A DNA stretch of 58,880 bases from JBBTSB01 sp964355775 (GTDB lineage Bacteria > Patescibacteriota > Minisyncoccia > 2-02-FULL-40-12 > IGHO2-01-FULL-4-A), in contig CAYHEP010000001.1 of NCBI GenBank assembly GCA_964355775.1, forward strand, positions 1 to 58,880. Reading direction: 5' to 3'. Position numbers and translations under genes: made by a program. Below, piece by piece: positions 7,686 to 16,319 of the stretch (within the stretch, counting starts at the first letter, position 1; every line of letters begins with the position of its first letter). Under the pieces are notes generated by a model, which was given only the letters and a program-made list of their open reading frames with translations, did not search any database and was not told the origin of the DNA.

Positions 7686-8894
7686 ATGAAACATCTACGA
7701 AAGATAATTCCCGAGCCAATAATTAGTGCATTTCATTTTTTTACTGCGTTGGCGGCGGCTATTGTGTATGGTTTTCCGGGACACAAGATGAAAGTAATCG
7801 GTGTTACGGGAACAAAAGGTAAAACATCCACCGCAAACTTTATCTGGTCGGTATTGCAAGCGGGTGGACACAAAACCGGTATCATTAGTACGGCCAATGT
7901 GCGAATTGGGAACGAGAGCGTTCTCAACAAATACCACATGACTATGCCGGGACGATTCGTTATTCAGCGTCTCATGCGAAAAATGCTCAAAGTCGGATGT
8001 ACTCATTGCGTGATTGAAACCACATCCGAGGGACTAAATCAGTATCGCCATATTGGCGTTTCGTATGACATCGGCGTGTTTACCAACCTTACCCCCGAGC
8101 ATTTGCCATCGCATGGGGGGAGTTTTGACGCTTACCGAGAGGCGAAAGGCAGGATGTTTCGCAAGCTGGATATGATCATCGCAAACGGCGATGATCCACA
8201 CGCGGAGTATTTTTTGAATTTTCCGGCGCGAAAAAAAGTCGTATTTCATAAAACTGATTTTGATGCATCGAAATTTCACCTTGGCATGCTTGGAGATTTT
8301 AACCGGTGGAATGCATTGCCCGCGATTATCATCGGCAGAGAACTGGGCATTGCCGACTCCGCTATCGCCAAAGGACTGGCCGATCTCAAGGTAATTCCTG
8401 GGCGCATGGAGCTCATTGAAGAAGGTCAGCCCTATACCGTAATTGTTGACTACGCCCACGAAAAGATCAGCATGACGTATGTGCTTGAAACGGCGCGCCA
8501 GTTGCGCAAACCGGGAGCCAAGATCATCGTCTTGTTGGGTGCCGAGGGCGGAGGACGGGATAAATCCAAGCGTCCCATCATGGGAGAACTTTCGGCAAAA
8601 TTAGCTGACTTTGTCGTGGTGAGCAACGTTGATCCCTACGAGGATGACCCGACGCCGATCGCGGAAGACATCGCTGTTGTGGCCGAAAAAAACGGCAAGA
8701 TCCGCGGGAAGGATTTGTTTGTCATAGAGGATCGGAGAGCGGGAATCCGCAAGGCGTTGGAACTGGCGAAGCCGAACGATATCGTTCTCATCACCGGCAA
8801 AGGCTCCGAGCAGTCTATAATTATTGGGGGACATTCCAGTCCGTGGGATGATCGTACGGTTGTACGCGAAGAACTATGCAATATTCATACGTAA
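7686..8894 (+). CDS. murE: MurE-like UDP-MurNAc-peptide ligase
   Basis: 402 residues. ATP-binding VIGVTGTKGKTSTANFI near residue 40, ETTSEGL and NLTPEHLPSHG central motifs, then DYAHEKISMTYVLE and GAEGGGRDKSKRP of the C-terminal domain. It adds the third amino acid to UDP-MurNAc-dipeptide in the cytoplasm. The usual N-terminal UDP-binding domain is reduced to about 40 residues with a hydrophobic patch (FHFFTALAAAIVYGF). The DNPR motif of diaminopimelate enzymes is not evident, so the added amino acid is uncertain. Confidence 0.85.
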   Translation: MKHLRKIIPEPIISAFHFFTALAAAIVYGFPGHKMKVIGVTGTKGKTSTANFIWSVLQAGGHKTGIISTANVRIGNESVLNKYHMTMPGRFVIQRLMRKMLKVGCTHCVIETTSEGLNQYRHIGVSYDIGVFTNLTPEHLPSHGGSFDAYREAKGRMFRKLDMIIANGDDPHAEYFLNFPARKKVVFHKTDFDASKFHLGMLGDFNRWNALPAIIIGRELGIADSAIAKGLADLKVIPGRMELIEEGQPYTVIVDYAHEKISMTYVLETARQLRKPGAKIIVLLGAEGGGRDKSKRPIMGELSAKLADFVVVSNVDPYEDDPTPIAEDIAVVAEKNGKIRGKDLFVIEDRRAGIRKALELAKPNDIVLITGKGSEQSIIIGGHSSPWDDRTVVREELCNIHT

Positions 8895-10162
8895 CATACA
8901 TTCTAGGATTTTTGGCGAAGCGTGTAATTGCCCGCTATCAACCCGCAATTGTGGGAATTACCGGTTCTGTGGGCAAAACGTCCACGAAGGAAGCCGTATA
9001 TACGGTTTTACATCGAAATTTCTACGTCGCAAAAAGCAGTTCCAATATTAACAACGAAATCGGTGTTCCGTGTTCTGTGCTTGGTATCGAGCCGGCGGGA
9101 ACCAGGGATCGTCAGGCGACATTTGCGAGCAGATTAAAGTTTTTGATCGGGATTCTGAAATCAGTGTGGCTCATCATAGGTCCGCGTCGCAAACATTTTC
9201 CCAAAATGCTCATACTTGAGCTTGGCGCAGATCGTCCCGGGGACATGCGGTATCTCTCTGAAATGCTCAAACCGCAAACCATCGTGGTGACTGCCGTTGG
9301 ATCGTTACCTGTACACGTCGAATACTATTCCGGACCCGAGGCGGTTGCAAAAGAAAAAGCGCAGATCATCAAATGGGTCGGTCCGAAAGGTGTTGCGATT
9401 TTGAATTACGATGATCCGATTGTGCGGGAGATGAAAAGCGTCGTCCGTGGAAATACGGTCATGTTCGGATTTTCGGATCAAGCTGATCTTTGGGTTTCCG
9501 ATTTGGCATATTTTTTGGGAGCTGATCATAAACACATCGAGGGGCTTTCGTTTAAACTCCACAAAGGCGTGTCATTTGTGCCAATGCGAGTGCCCGGACT
9601 GATTGCTCCGCACCAGCTGTACTCGATCATGGCGGCCACGGCGGTGGGAATGCATTTTGGCATGAATTTGGTTGAAATTGGCGATGCACTGGAGCATTTT
9701 GAATCTCCGAAAAAGCGCGTTGAACTTATGCAGGGCATAAATGGAAGCATGTTGATTGACGATACCTACAATGCGTCTCCGCTTTCTACGCAAGCCGCGT
9801 TGGAGACGCTCCATGAGTTTGGCACGACGTTGCATCGTTTGAACGATGCCCGGTGTCGTCGTATTGCAATTCTTGGCGATATGAAAGAGCTTGGCGAGTA
9901 TGCAGAGCGTGCACATCGCGAAATCGGCGCCTTGGCTCCCGGGAAATGTGATTATCTCATTACGCTAGGAAAGCTTGGTCAGATCATTGCCGACACGGCG
10001 CGTCCCAAAATGCCCGAAGGCAGAGTCAGCGCTTTTCAGGATCCCCATGAGGCGCTACAGTATGTTACGATGCTTGTAAAAGATGGCGATGTCATACTGG
10101 TAAAAGGCAGCCGTGCCATGAACATGGAAGAGATCGTAAAAGCGTTGGCAATAATAAAATGA
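8876..10162 (+). CDS. murF: MurF, UDP-MurNAc-tripeptide D-Ala-D-Ala ligase
   Basis: 428 residues; begins 19 nt inside murE. P-loop GITGSVGKTSTKEAVYTVL near residue 28, NNEIGVPCSVL, LELGADRPGDMRYL, and the C-terminal DDTYNASPLSTQAALETL and ILGDMKELGEYA motifs. It attaches D-Ala-D-Ala to the precursor. The N-terminal substrate-binding domain is nearly absent, parallel to murE. Ends in an ATGA overlap with the GNAT gene. Confidence 0.9.
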   Translation: MQYSYVTYILGFLAKRVIARYQPAIVGITGSVGKTSTKEAVYTVLHRNFYVAKSSSNINNEIGVPCSVLGIEPAGTRDRQATFASRLKFLIGILKSVWLIIGPRRKHFPKMLILELGADRPGDMRYLSEMLKPQTIVVTAVGSLPVHVEYYSGPEAVAKEKAQIIKWVGPKGVAILNYDDPIVREMKSVVRGNTVMFGFSDQADLWVSDLAYFLGADHKHIEGLSFKLHKGVSFVPMRVPGLIAPHQLYSIMAATAVGMHFGMNLVEIGDALEHFESPKKRVELMQGINGSMLIDDTYNASPLSTQAALETLHEFGTTLHRLNDARCRRIAILGDMKELGEYAERAHREIGALAPGKCDYLITLGKLGQIIADTARPKMPEGRVSAFQDPHEALQYVTMLVKDGDVILVKGSRAMNMEEIVKALAIIK

Positions 10163-12333
10163 ATATGAAAGAAAAACAATTGTTATCCTCTCAAGAACAA
10201 TCACAAGAAGCGATGCATTCTTTGGAGCGTGTGAAACGTAAGGTATGTGAGGTTCTCACAGACATACACATCATGGAGAATCTTCCCGATGGGCGCATGG
10301 TAATCGATACGGAAGCCCTTTTGGACGGTCGATTTCAGGCGCATTTTAGAAAAAACGGCAAAATAACTGCTCAAGCAGAACCGTACATGCGAAAGTCCGG
10401 AAATGCGGTATCGTCATTACTGGCGACGACGTTTGAAAGTACGCCCGTGATTTCACGCGCTGACTACGATGAGGAACTTCGGACCGGAATACCGGCGCAA
10501 CCGAGAACGCTCATGTATGATCCGCATACTCCCGAAGAAGCTTTTACCATTGGCACCATAAAAAATTCTGATTTTCATGTTGCGGGGTGGGAGTTTGGAC
10601 AAAATTACAGCACGTCGCCATTCACTGCCCCGCAGAAAGAAGGCGATGCAAATTTTTTCGAAACATCAATCGCGGCACTCTTGTATCATCCAAAGTACGG
10701 CAACGGCCACCGTGATCCCAAAGGAAAGTTGCAAGTATGGTGGCCATCAAAAAAGGCATTCCGCCCTATCAGTGCCGATTGGTTTCGGGAGTTTCGTGCA
10801 TTTGGATCATACAATCTTGATTCCGCGAGTATTACCGGAAGTCCTTTGGTGTTTTTGAGAACGAACGCACCGGAACTTTTGCGAAGAGGACTTATACGAA
10901 GTTCTGATTTTGTCGTAACCGCCGGTTCCGAATCGTATGAACGGCAACGTTTTCGTCGTCCAATTCGCCGGGGAGTTGTGATGATTGAGGGCATCAGCTA
11001 TTTCATTGGGAAAACGAAAGAATTTGAGAATGCCGAGGTTGTCATACTTATGCCGGGAATTGCCGGGATTATTACGCAAGATTCTCTTTCAAAATACCCT
11101 ACCCTAACATATACGTTCGCATTGCTTAGGAGAGACAATCCGGATCTTACCTTGTGGAAACAGGGCAAGAATACCTACGGATACGCCGGAAAAGGAACAT
11201 TTGAGATGAAGCCGTTTCAAGCGGAAGAATATATCATACGAAAATCTGAAGAATCCGATGATGCCTACGCATTGCGGGTACGCCGAAGTATCCAAGACAT
11301 CAACTTTCTCTTGCAGTTTTCGGACCGAATCTCTACTGAGACCGGAGTGAATATAGCAAAACTGAAATTCGGAGAACAAAATATCATAGCTGATTCTGTA
11401 CGTGAACAAAAAGAAAAACCTGAACGGATGATCAAATTCATCGAAACCTTTAAACTTCCGGGCCTGCGTACCTTTTTGGCTCTTGAAGAAGACAAGTCGC
11501 TCGGACGAGACATTCTTGCGTATGGGGAACAAAACCCCGATGCCGCCAAAGAGGTTTTTTCCAAGTATGATGAAATTCTCAAAGCCGCGATGGGTGTGCG
11601 AGAAAAAGTGGCCGACTATTTCAAAAACTCACGCCGATTGAACAATCAGGAGCTGAACAGTATAACGCAAACACTCACAAAGAAAGCACATGAGTTGTTG
11701 GCTCGATTTGTTCGATCTGACAAAGATCTGCATGAGTCGGACGTAGTTTCGCGTTTGCATGCAATACAATCTGAAATCTTGGTCTTTGCGGCTACATTCA
11801 AAGTCGCAAGCGCCGAGCAAAATCTTGAGTTTGGTGATATTCGCGATGTAAGGTTGGAGATGAAAGACGCCTTGGAGCTCACGGAAGATGAGCGGAAGGA
11901 AATGGAACGTATCTTGCTTGGTAACCGAACCCACCATACCGCAGAACGGCGACAGATTACCGCCCGCAACTTTCGTACTGCCGCGGAAAACCCCGGAAGT
12001 ACGTTTTACATCCTCAAAAATAACACTACGACCATTGCGTTCCTTCGCTTTGAAGATCTTCCTAATGGGAATCGCTACGTAGGACATTTCAATGTCAGTC
12101 CTGAAATTCGCGGTTCTGCAATCGGAAGCGCATTGTTTCGAGCTACCATTGAAAAAGAAGGCACCGACCGTGATATCGAGCTTGTGGTTGATCCTGCAAA
12201 CCCCATGGCGACTCACTACGAAAAGGATTTTGGATTTAAAAATGTTGAAACCCTCGAGGACTTCAAAGGAACGGGCCGACACTATCGGATGGTCAGACCT
12301 AGATTTCACGCATCTGAACAAATGGCTGCCTAG
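10159..12333 (+). CDS. Large protein with C-terminal GNAT domain, co-translated with murF
   Basis: 724 residues. Residues 1-550 match no family I recognise; they are soluble-looking, with helical stretches around 430-560. The last 140 residues look like a GNAT acetyltransferase: a strand YVGHFNVSPEIRG followed by the acetyl-CoA loop RGSAIGSALF, then LVVDPANPMATHYEKDFGF. The first ATG overlaps the murF stop (ATGA), so it belongs to the wall operon. A role in modifying a wall precursor or wall enzyme is inference. The stop codon is shared as CTAG with the convergent regulator gene. Confidence 0.6.
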   Translation: MNMKEKQLLSSQEQSQEAMHSLERVKRKVCEVLTDIHIMENLPDGRMVIDTEALLDGRFQAHFRKNGKITAQAEPYMRKSGNAVSSLLATTFESTPVISRADYDEELRTGIPAQPRTLMYDPHTPEEAFTIGTIKNSDFHVAGWEFGQNYSTSPFTAPQKEGDANFFETSIAALLYHPKYGNGHRDPKGKLQVWWPSKKAFRPISADWFREFRAFGSYNLDSASITGSPLVFLRTNAPELLRRGLIRSSDFVVTAGSESYERQRFRRPIRRGVVMIEGISYFIGKTKEFENAEVVILMPGIAGIITQDSLSKYPTLTYTFALLRRDNPDLTLWKQGKNTYGYAGKGTFEMKPFQAEEYIIRKSEESDDAYALRVRRSIQDINFLLQFSDRISTETGVNIAKLKFGEQNIIADSVREQKEKPERMIKFIETFKLPGLRTFLALEEDKSLGRDILAYGEQNPDAAKEVFSKYDEILKAAMGVREKVADYFKNSRRLNNQELNSITQTLTKKAHELLARFVRSDKDLHESDVVSRLHAIQSEILVFAATFKVASAEQNLEFGDIRDVRLEMKDALELTEDERKEMERILLGNRTHHTAERRQITARNFRTAAENPGSTFYILKNNTTTIAFLRFEDLPNGNRYVGHFNVSPEIRGSAIGSALFRATIEKEGTDRDIELVVDPANPMATHYEKDFGFKNVETLEDFKGTGRHYRMVRPRFHASEQMAA

Positions 12334-13085
12334 ATCGCTTCCGCGCTACTCCACATTATTTCAAAAAGTGTTTTGTGCATCTCTGCGATATGCGGATCTT
12401 CGATGATCACACCGACCATTTTTTTATCAGTGAGGGTGAGATAGGAAACCTTATGGTCATACATTTGCATGACCGTTGCAAAATGATTTGATGAAGGAAT
12501 GACCCGAGCCTCGGTATCGGCTGGATCATAGGTTTTTGCCCGCTCGCGGATGTATGGTACATCTACAGCAAGCATACGTTTTTTAATACCAAGTTTGCGT
12601 CGCTTCGCCACGTATTCCGTATTGAAGTCCTTGATATATTTTTCAATCGCCTCATTGTCGGTGTACGAAAGAATTTCCGTTTTTGACGTGAGCGAGTCAT
12701 TTGCAACTTTCTTGATGCCTTCTAGCCCCTCATAGAAGCGTATGCCGGGACGATCCCCGATGAGGTTGTAGTCCGACACCATCTGTCCCATGACTGCATC
12801 GAGCGTCACTTGGGCGTCTTTGGCTTGGCGTTCCATGCGTTCGGCAAAGTCTTTGAGCGTCGATGGGTGGTTGGCGCTGAATCGTAAGACATTGTTGCTC
12901 CCTGATTGTTTTTCTACCAATCCAAGACCGATGAGCTCTTCGAGGAGCGTATAGGTCCACGCTCGTTTCAACGCGGCTTTTCTACTGACTTCGCCTGCCG
13001 GCAGGGGACCGGATTGCAGTAATACCTCATACACCTTTGCCTGATCCGCCGTCAGTCCCGCCTTTGTGAGTGTTTGTTCGTACAT
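12330..13085 (-). CDS. TrmB-family transcriptional regulator
   Basis: 251 residues. N-terminal winged helix-turn-helix (GLTADQAKVYEVLLQSGPLP then KRAWTYTLLEELIGLGLVEK), a coiled-coil linker (ERMERQAKDAQVTLD), and a C-terminal effector region beginning RFYEGLEGIKKVANDSL, the layout of TrmB-type regulators. Ligand unknown. It is convergent with the wall operon and sits 5 nt downstream of the AAA ATPase gene, so it may be cotranscribed with it. Confidence 0.8.
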   Translation of the reverse strand: MYEQTLTKAGLTADQAKVYEVLLQSGPLPAGEVSRKAALKRAWTYTLLEELIGLGLVEKQSGSNNVLRFSANHPSTLKDFAERMERQAKDAQVTLDAVMGQMVSDYNLIGDRPGIRFYEGLEGIKKVANDSLTSKTEILSYTDNEAIEKYIKDFNTEYVAKRRKLGIKKRMLAVDVPYIRERAKTYDPADTEARVIPSSNHFATVMQMYDHKVSYLTLTDKKMVGVIIEDPHIAEMHKTLFEIMWSSAEAI

Positions 13086-13090
13086 AGATG

Positions 13091-14326
13091 TTATGATATC
13101 AAATCCTTGATGTTCGGGGAAATTAATTCGTCGTAGGGCAGGAAGATAACCCTTGTCGTATCGAGGGTTGTTTCAAATCGTTTCCCGAGATGCACGATGA
13201 GCGCTTGAGGCGGTTTGTATTTCGTAATAAAACTTTGGAGCGAGCGAGGAATACCGGGAATCTCCAGTGCGCTATACTTTACTTCTATAGGTAGTTGATC
13301 AGTGCCACGGTTAACGATGATGTCGACTTCCGACTTGTCCTTGGTACGCCAAAAATGAATCGTCGCCGCCGTGTCCGCGTAGATCGTACGGAGAATGTTG
13401 AAGACAAAATTCTGGAATAGAAATCCTCCCGTAGCGGACGATAGAGAATTGCCGAACGTTGTCGCGCTGTAGTTGCGAAGTCCCAGGTCAAGAAAATAGA
13501 ACAAGGGAGTCTTGGTGATTTCCTTGCGCGCATTTCTGAAAAATGGCGTCGCCCTGCGGAGAATAAATGTCTTTTCCAGATACCAGAGATATTGCTTTAC
13601 CGTAGCGCTGGCGATATCGAGCGTAGAGGACAACTCGGTGATGTTGACCAATTTTCCGGCCTGATCGGCAAGTATACGCGTCAGCTGGATAAATGCCTCA
13701 GTCTTGTTCGCGCCGATAAGCGGCATGAGATCTTTTTCGAGATAGCTCTGATAAATTTCCCCCATGATGCGCCGCTTGCCCGATTCTGTCGGCTCAAGCA
13801 CGACACGCGGATATCCGCCAAACCGTAGGTATTCATCCAGAAGCTCGCCTTGAGTCGGTTCCTGGACACGACCTTCTTTTCGGTATGCCGAGAATTCTTC
13901 GAACGTAAGGGTGCTTAACTCAAATATCAATTTGCGTCCCGCGAGCGACTCATGGATATTTTCTTTGAGTTCCAAACTTCCCGAGCCGGTCACCACGAAC
14001 TTATATGGGAGCCGCATGTCGTAAAGACCTTTGAGAAAAATACCCGCGTTTGCTTTGCGCTGGATTTCGTCCAAAAAAACATACCCGCCGTTGGAACCAA
14101 GCCTCTTTTGTATTTCCTGCACGAGAGTATTCTGCGACACAATGTATCGCTTGTCGTTTTCTATATCAAAATTGAGGTCCATTACCTTTTTACCTTGCTT
14201 TTCCAGCTCATCTTTCAGTTGTAGCAGTATTGTGGTTTTTCCAGCTTGCCGCGGACCCGTAATGAGTGTGATCTCTTTTGCATCAAGATGTCCTTGTATA
14301 TCCGAGAAAATAGTACGTTTTATCAT
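13091..14326 (-). CDS. AAA ATPase with DUF4143 domain, copy 1
   Basis: 411 residues. Walker A GPRQAGKTT near residue 24 and Walker B YVFLDEIQ, followed by VVTGSGSLELK (sensor 1) and the LAGRKLIFELSTLTFEEF segment typical of this family. The C-terminal DUF4143 part ends in an HFWRTKDKSEVDIIV...PIEVKYS stretch that resembles a PD-(D/E)XK core. Function of the family is unsettled. A second, diverged member is at 38292-39431. Confidence 0.85.
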   Translation of the reverse strand: MIKRTIFSDIQGHLDAKEITLITGPRQAGKTTILLQLKDELEKQGKKVMDLNFDIENDKRYIVSQNTLVQEIQKRLGSNGGYVFLDEIQRKANAGIFLKGLYDMRLPYKFVVTGSGSLELKENIHESLAGRKLIFELSTLTFEEFSAYRKEGRVQEPTQGELLDEYLRFGGYPRVVLEPTESGKRRIMGEIYQSYLEKDLMPLIGANKTEAFIQLTRILADQAGKLVNITELSSTLDIASATVKQYLWYLEKTFILRRATPFFRNARKEITKTPLFYFLDLGLRNYSATTFGNSLSSATGGFLFQNFVFNILRTIYADTAATIHFWRTKDKSEVDIIVNRGTDQLPIEVKYSALEIPGIPRSLQSFITKYKPPQALIVHLGKRFETTLDTTRVIFLPYDELISPNIKDLIS

Positions 14327-14432
14327 GCTATGTTCATTTTAGTCCGAGAAAAACCGAAAGTCAAGCGGTCTCTAAATGCGCCTTTGGCGCAGGGCGAAGC
14401 TACCGTAAGTTTCACTACACGGTTGACAGCTA

Positions 14433-14461
14433 TTGACTTATGATTTCTAATCTGCTATACT
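14433..14461 (+). promoter_or_regulatory. Promoter 1 of the RNA/PPDK island
   Basis: TTGACT (14433-14438), 17-bp spacer, TATACT (14456-14461). It reads toward the structured region. Confidence 0.6.
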
Positions 14462-14483
14462 GTCAGCAGAAGATGGCAATAGG

Positions 14484-14517
14484 GCAGTGAATAGTGAGTA
14501 GTGAATAGTTAGTAAAA
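14484..14517. repeat. AT-rich word repeat (AGTGAATAGTGAGTAG type)
   Basis: A run of AGTGAATAGT/GAGTAGT words between the two island promoters. The same words occur inside the glycosyltransferase gene at 54971-55006. Confidence 0.6.
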
Positions 14518-14560
14518 GCAAGCAAAAAGAGCCCAGAACAAGCCATGGTGCCAGTACCTA

Positions 14561-14590
14561 TTGACAAAGCCCTATCGAGTATGCTATAAT
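14561..14590 (+). promoter_or_regulatory. Promoter 2 of the RNA/PPDK island, consensus
   Basis: TTGACA (14561-14566), 18-bp spacer, TATAAT (14585-14590): both hexamers match the sigma-70 consensus perfectly. It is the strongest-looking promoter of the window. Predicted start near 14597. Confidence 0.8.
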
Positions 14591-14596
14591 GGAACC

Positions 14597-16319
14597 ATAA
14601 GATAGAGGACTTGAAGGCATAGTTATGGAGGAGAGAGTAATACCGTAATGGTCAATCCCCTCCAGAACTGTTCTTTCAAAGTACCGCATATATTCTGTTT
14701 CGAATCTCTGATCTCATCTATGCCTTTAATTCTCGCGCTTCCCAGCGCTTGAGATGCAAGGGAGAGACATAGAGGAGACGGTCCCCACGCCGGCAAGGTG
14801 GGAAAGAGGAGAGAGACGGGACAAGGGAAAGGAATATGTCGGAGCTTTACAGGATTCCCAATTTAGTAAGGAAATCGACTGGCTGTGAGGACTTAAACCC
14901 GCCTCGCAACCAGTAATGTCCTTGCTACCTCAAGAGAGGAGAGAGATGAGGAGGGAGTAAGGTGTTATTTAACAACTGAATAGCACCTGTACGTGCGTAA
15001 ACAATACTCGGGGATTATGTACCGGAGTGTTTCCGTGCGTGGCCGGTGAAAAAGAGGAGAGACTCCTTTGTCATGAAATACCTCACTTTGAGCAATTCTA
15101 GAAGCTCGAAGCGAGGTATTTCAAATTCCCGTCAGTGATGGCGGGGGAAAGGAGGGGTTGGCGTATGCCACCCAATTGAGTCGAGAGTCGGACGGGAAAG
15201 GGAACCCGTACGACTATAAAAAAACCGACGATACCACACGACCCCGAAGTGAGTACTTCCAGGATTGGAAGGATCTCGACGTGTGGCGCTGATGAGTATA
15301 AAGGGTAGTCATCAGCGTATCTCCTGCGGGAGATCCCTTTGAAATTGCAACGATCGAATCCTCGATCGTTGCCGGTTGCACGATATTGCCATCGTGTAAT
15401 TTGAAGTTTTAAGTCAGGACTCATCATCCTGTACCTCGGCAATGGGGTTCTATAGATGCCGTGGCAGCCTCCACGGTTTGAGTAGGGTATCGTATCCGAC
15501 TGCTTTTCCTGTGGTAGGCCAATCATGGGGAAGGTTTTCAGCTCGGCGGAAAAGAGCTGGAAGGGCGCATCTGAAGCCTTGCGCGGATAGGGAGTTTGGA
15601 CCCGAGATAATCCAAACAGCGATGTGGGCGAAGTCCCGCGGCCTGACATCGTCCGGAGGACTTACAACCCTTCCGATCAAAGAACGTGGCTATTCTTGCA
15701 AAGCATAGTGGGGAGCCTTTGAGGATTGGCCTTTGGGCTGATCGGAGGCGTCAATGAAATACCCACCAAGAATAGCAAGGATGGTGTGAAGCTGCGCTGA
15801 TCATCATCCCGATATCTGAAAAAGTTAATATCATGGCAGTGAGGGGACGCGGCAACAGCGTCGGCAGCCCTCATGGTATCACCGATAGGACAAACACCCC
15901 TACTATCGGCTCGTTTGGTTTTGAGCGAACCGGCGAGAGAAGACTGACCTCCCATGCCATCGTGGAAGGTTTGTATGTTGCAGATGGCGAGTCATTCCAT
16001 GCGTTCAATATGGGAATGATAGCATGCAGACGAGATGGTCATCTCCTGCGTGACTGGATACGTCGCGGTGCCCTGGGGCATCGTGAAGCAATAAAACCGG
16101 CGTGCCGAGCCGGGCCATGGACCATCATGGCAAGAGCCAAATCGCAAATACTTTGACTGGTCAAGACAGTCGACTGAGACCAGTGAAAAGGAACGTGAAA
16201 TGGTTTTAGGCTTGAGGGCGGAGGGGTCAATCCCCGTAGTACCTAGGCTTCGCGGCAGTATGCGGAGCGACAACCCTCAACAACCCGCCGCCTCCCTCAA
16301 GGGAGGCAAGGAGGGCAGA
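14597..16319 (+). ncRNA. Long, hairpin-dense RNA: large ncRNA or giant leader of the PPDK-like gene
   Basis: No convincing long reading frame in 1.7 kb, but one stem after another. Examples: 14614-14622 with 14718-14726; 14878-14890 with 14902-14914; 15075-15084 with 15113-15122 (10 bp); 15187-15196 with 15205-15214; 15234-15240 with 15280-15286; 15287-15295 with 15309-15317; 15348-15357 with 15362-15371 (10 bp); 15459-15464 with 15471-15476; 15689-15698 with 15767-15776 (10 bp); 15841-15850 with 15858-15872; 15882-15887 with 15904-15909; 16023-16036 with 16041-16052; 16156-16162 with 16178-16184; 16290-16297 with 16300-16307. Purine-rich AGAGGAGAG words recur near 14630, 14770, 14808, 14936 and 15053. 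No terminator is seen before the PPDK-like gene. I do not recognise it as rRNA, RNase P, tmRNA, 6S or a group II intron. Confidence 0.65.

Noticed and set aside
12991..13017. GCCTGCCGGCAGG palindrome in the TrmB gene as another family A repeat
   Set aside because: The encoded LPAGEV is a normal part of the TrmB helix-turn-helix.
14648..14752. 34-codon frame after a GGAGGAGAG word in the structured region
   Set aside because: The SD-like word is 11 nt away and the frame is crossed by the AAGGCATAG/CTATGCCTT stem; the peptide has no recognisable character.
14836..14916. 26-codon frame with AAGGGAAAGGA upstream
   Set aside because: It coincides with a 13-bp hairpin (14878-14914), which explains the sequence better.
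15442..16273. Several frames of 60-180 codons on both strands in the structured region
   Set aside because: None has an SD, a leaderless -10 or protein-like composition; they follow the stem arms.
16200..16319. Upstream ATG for the PPDK-like gene
   Set aside because: The extra 40 residues do not align with PPDK, while ATG 16320 has AAGGAGG at the right distance.
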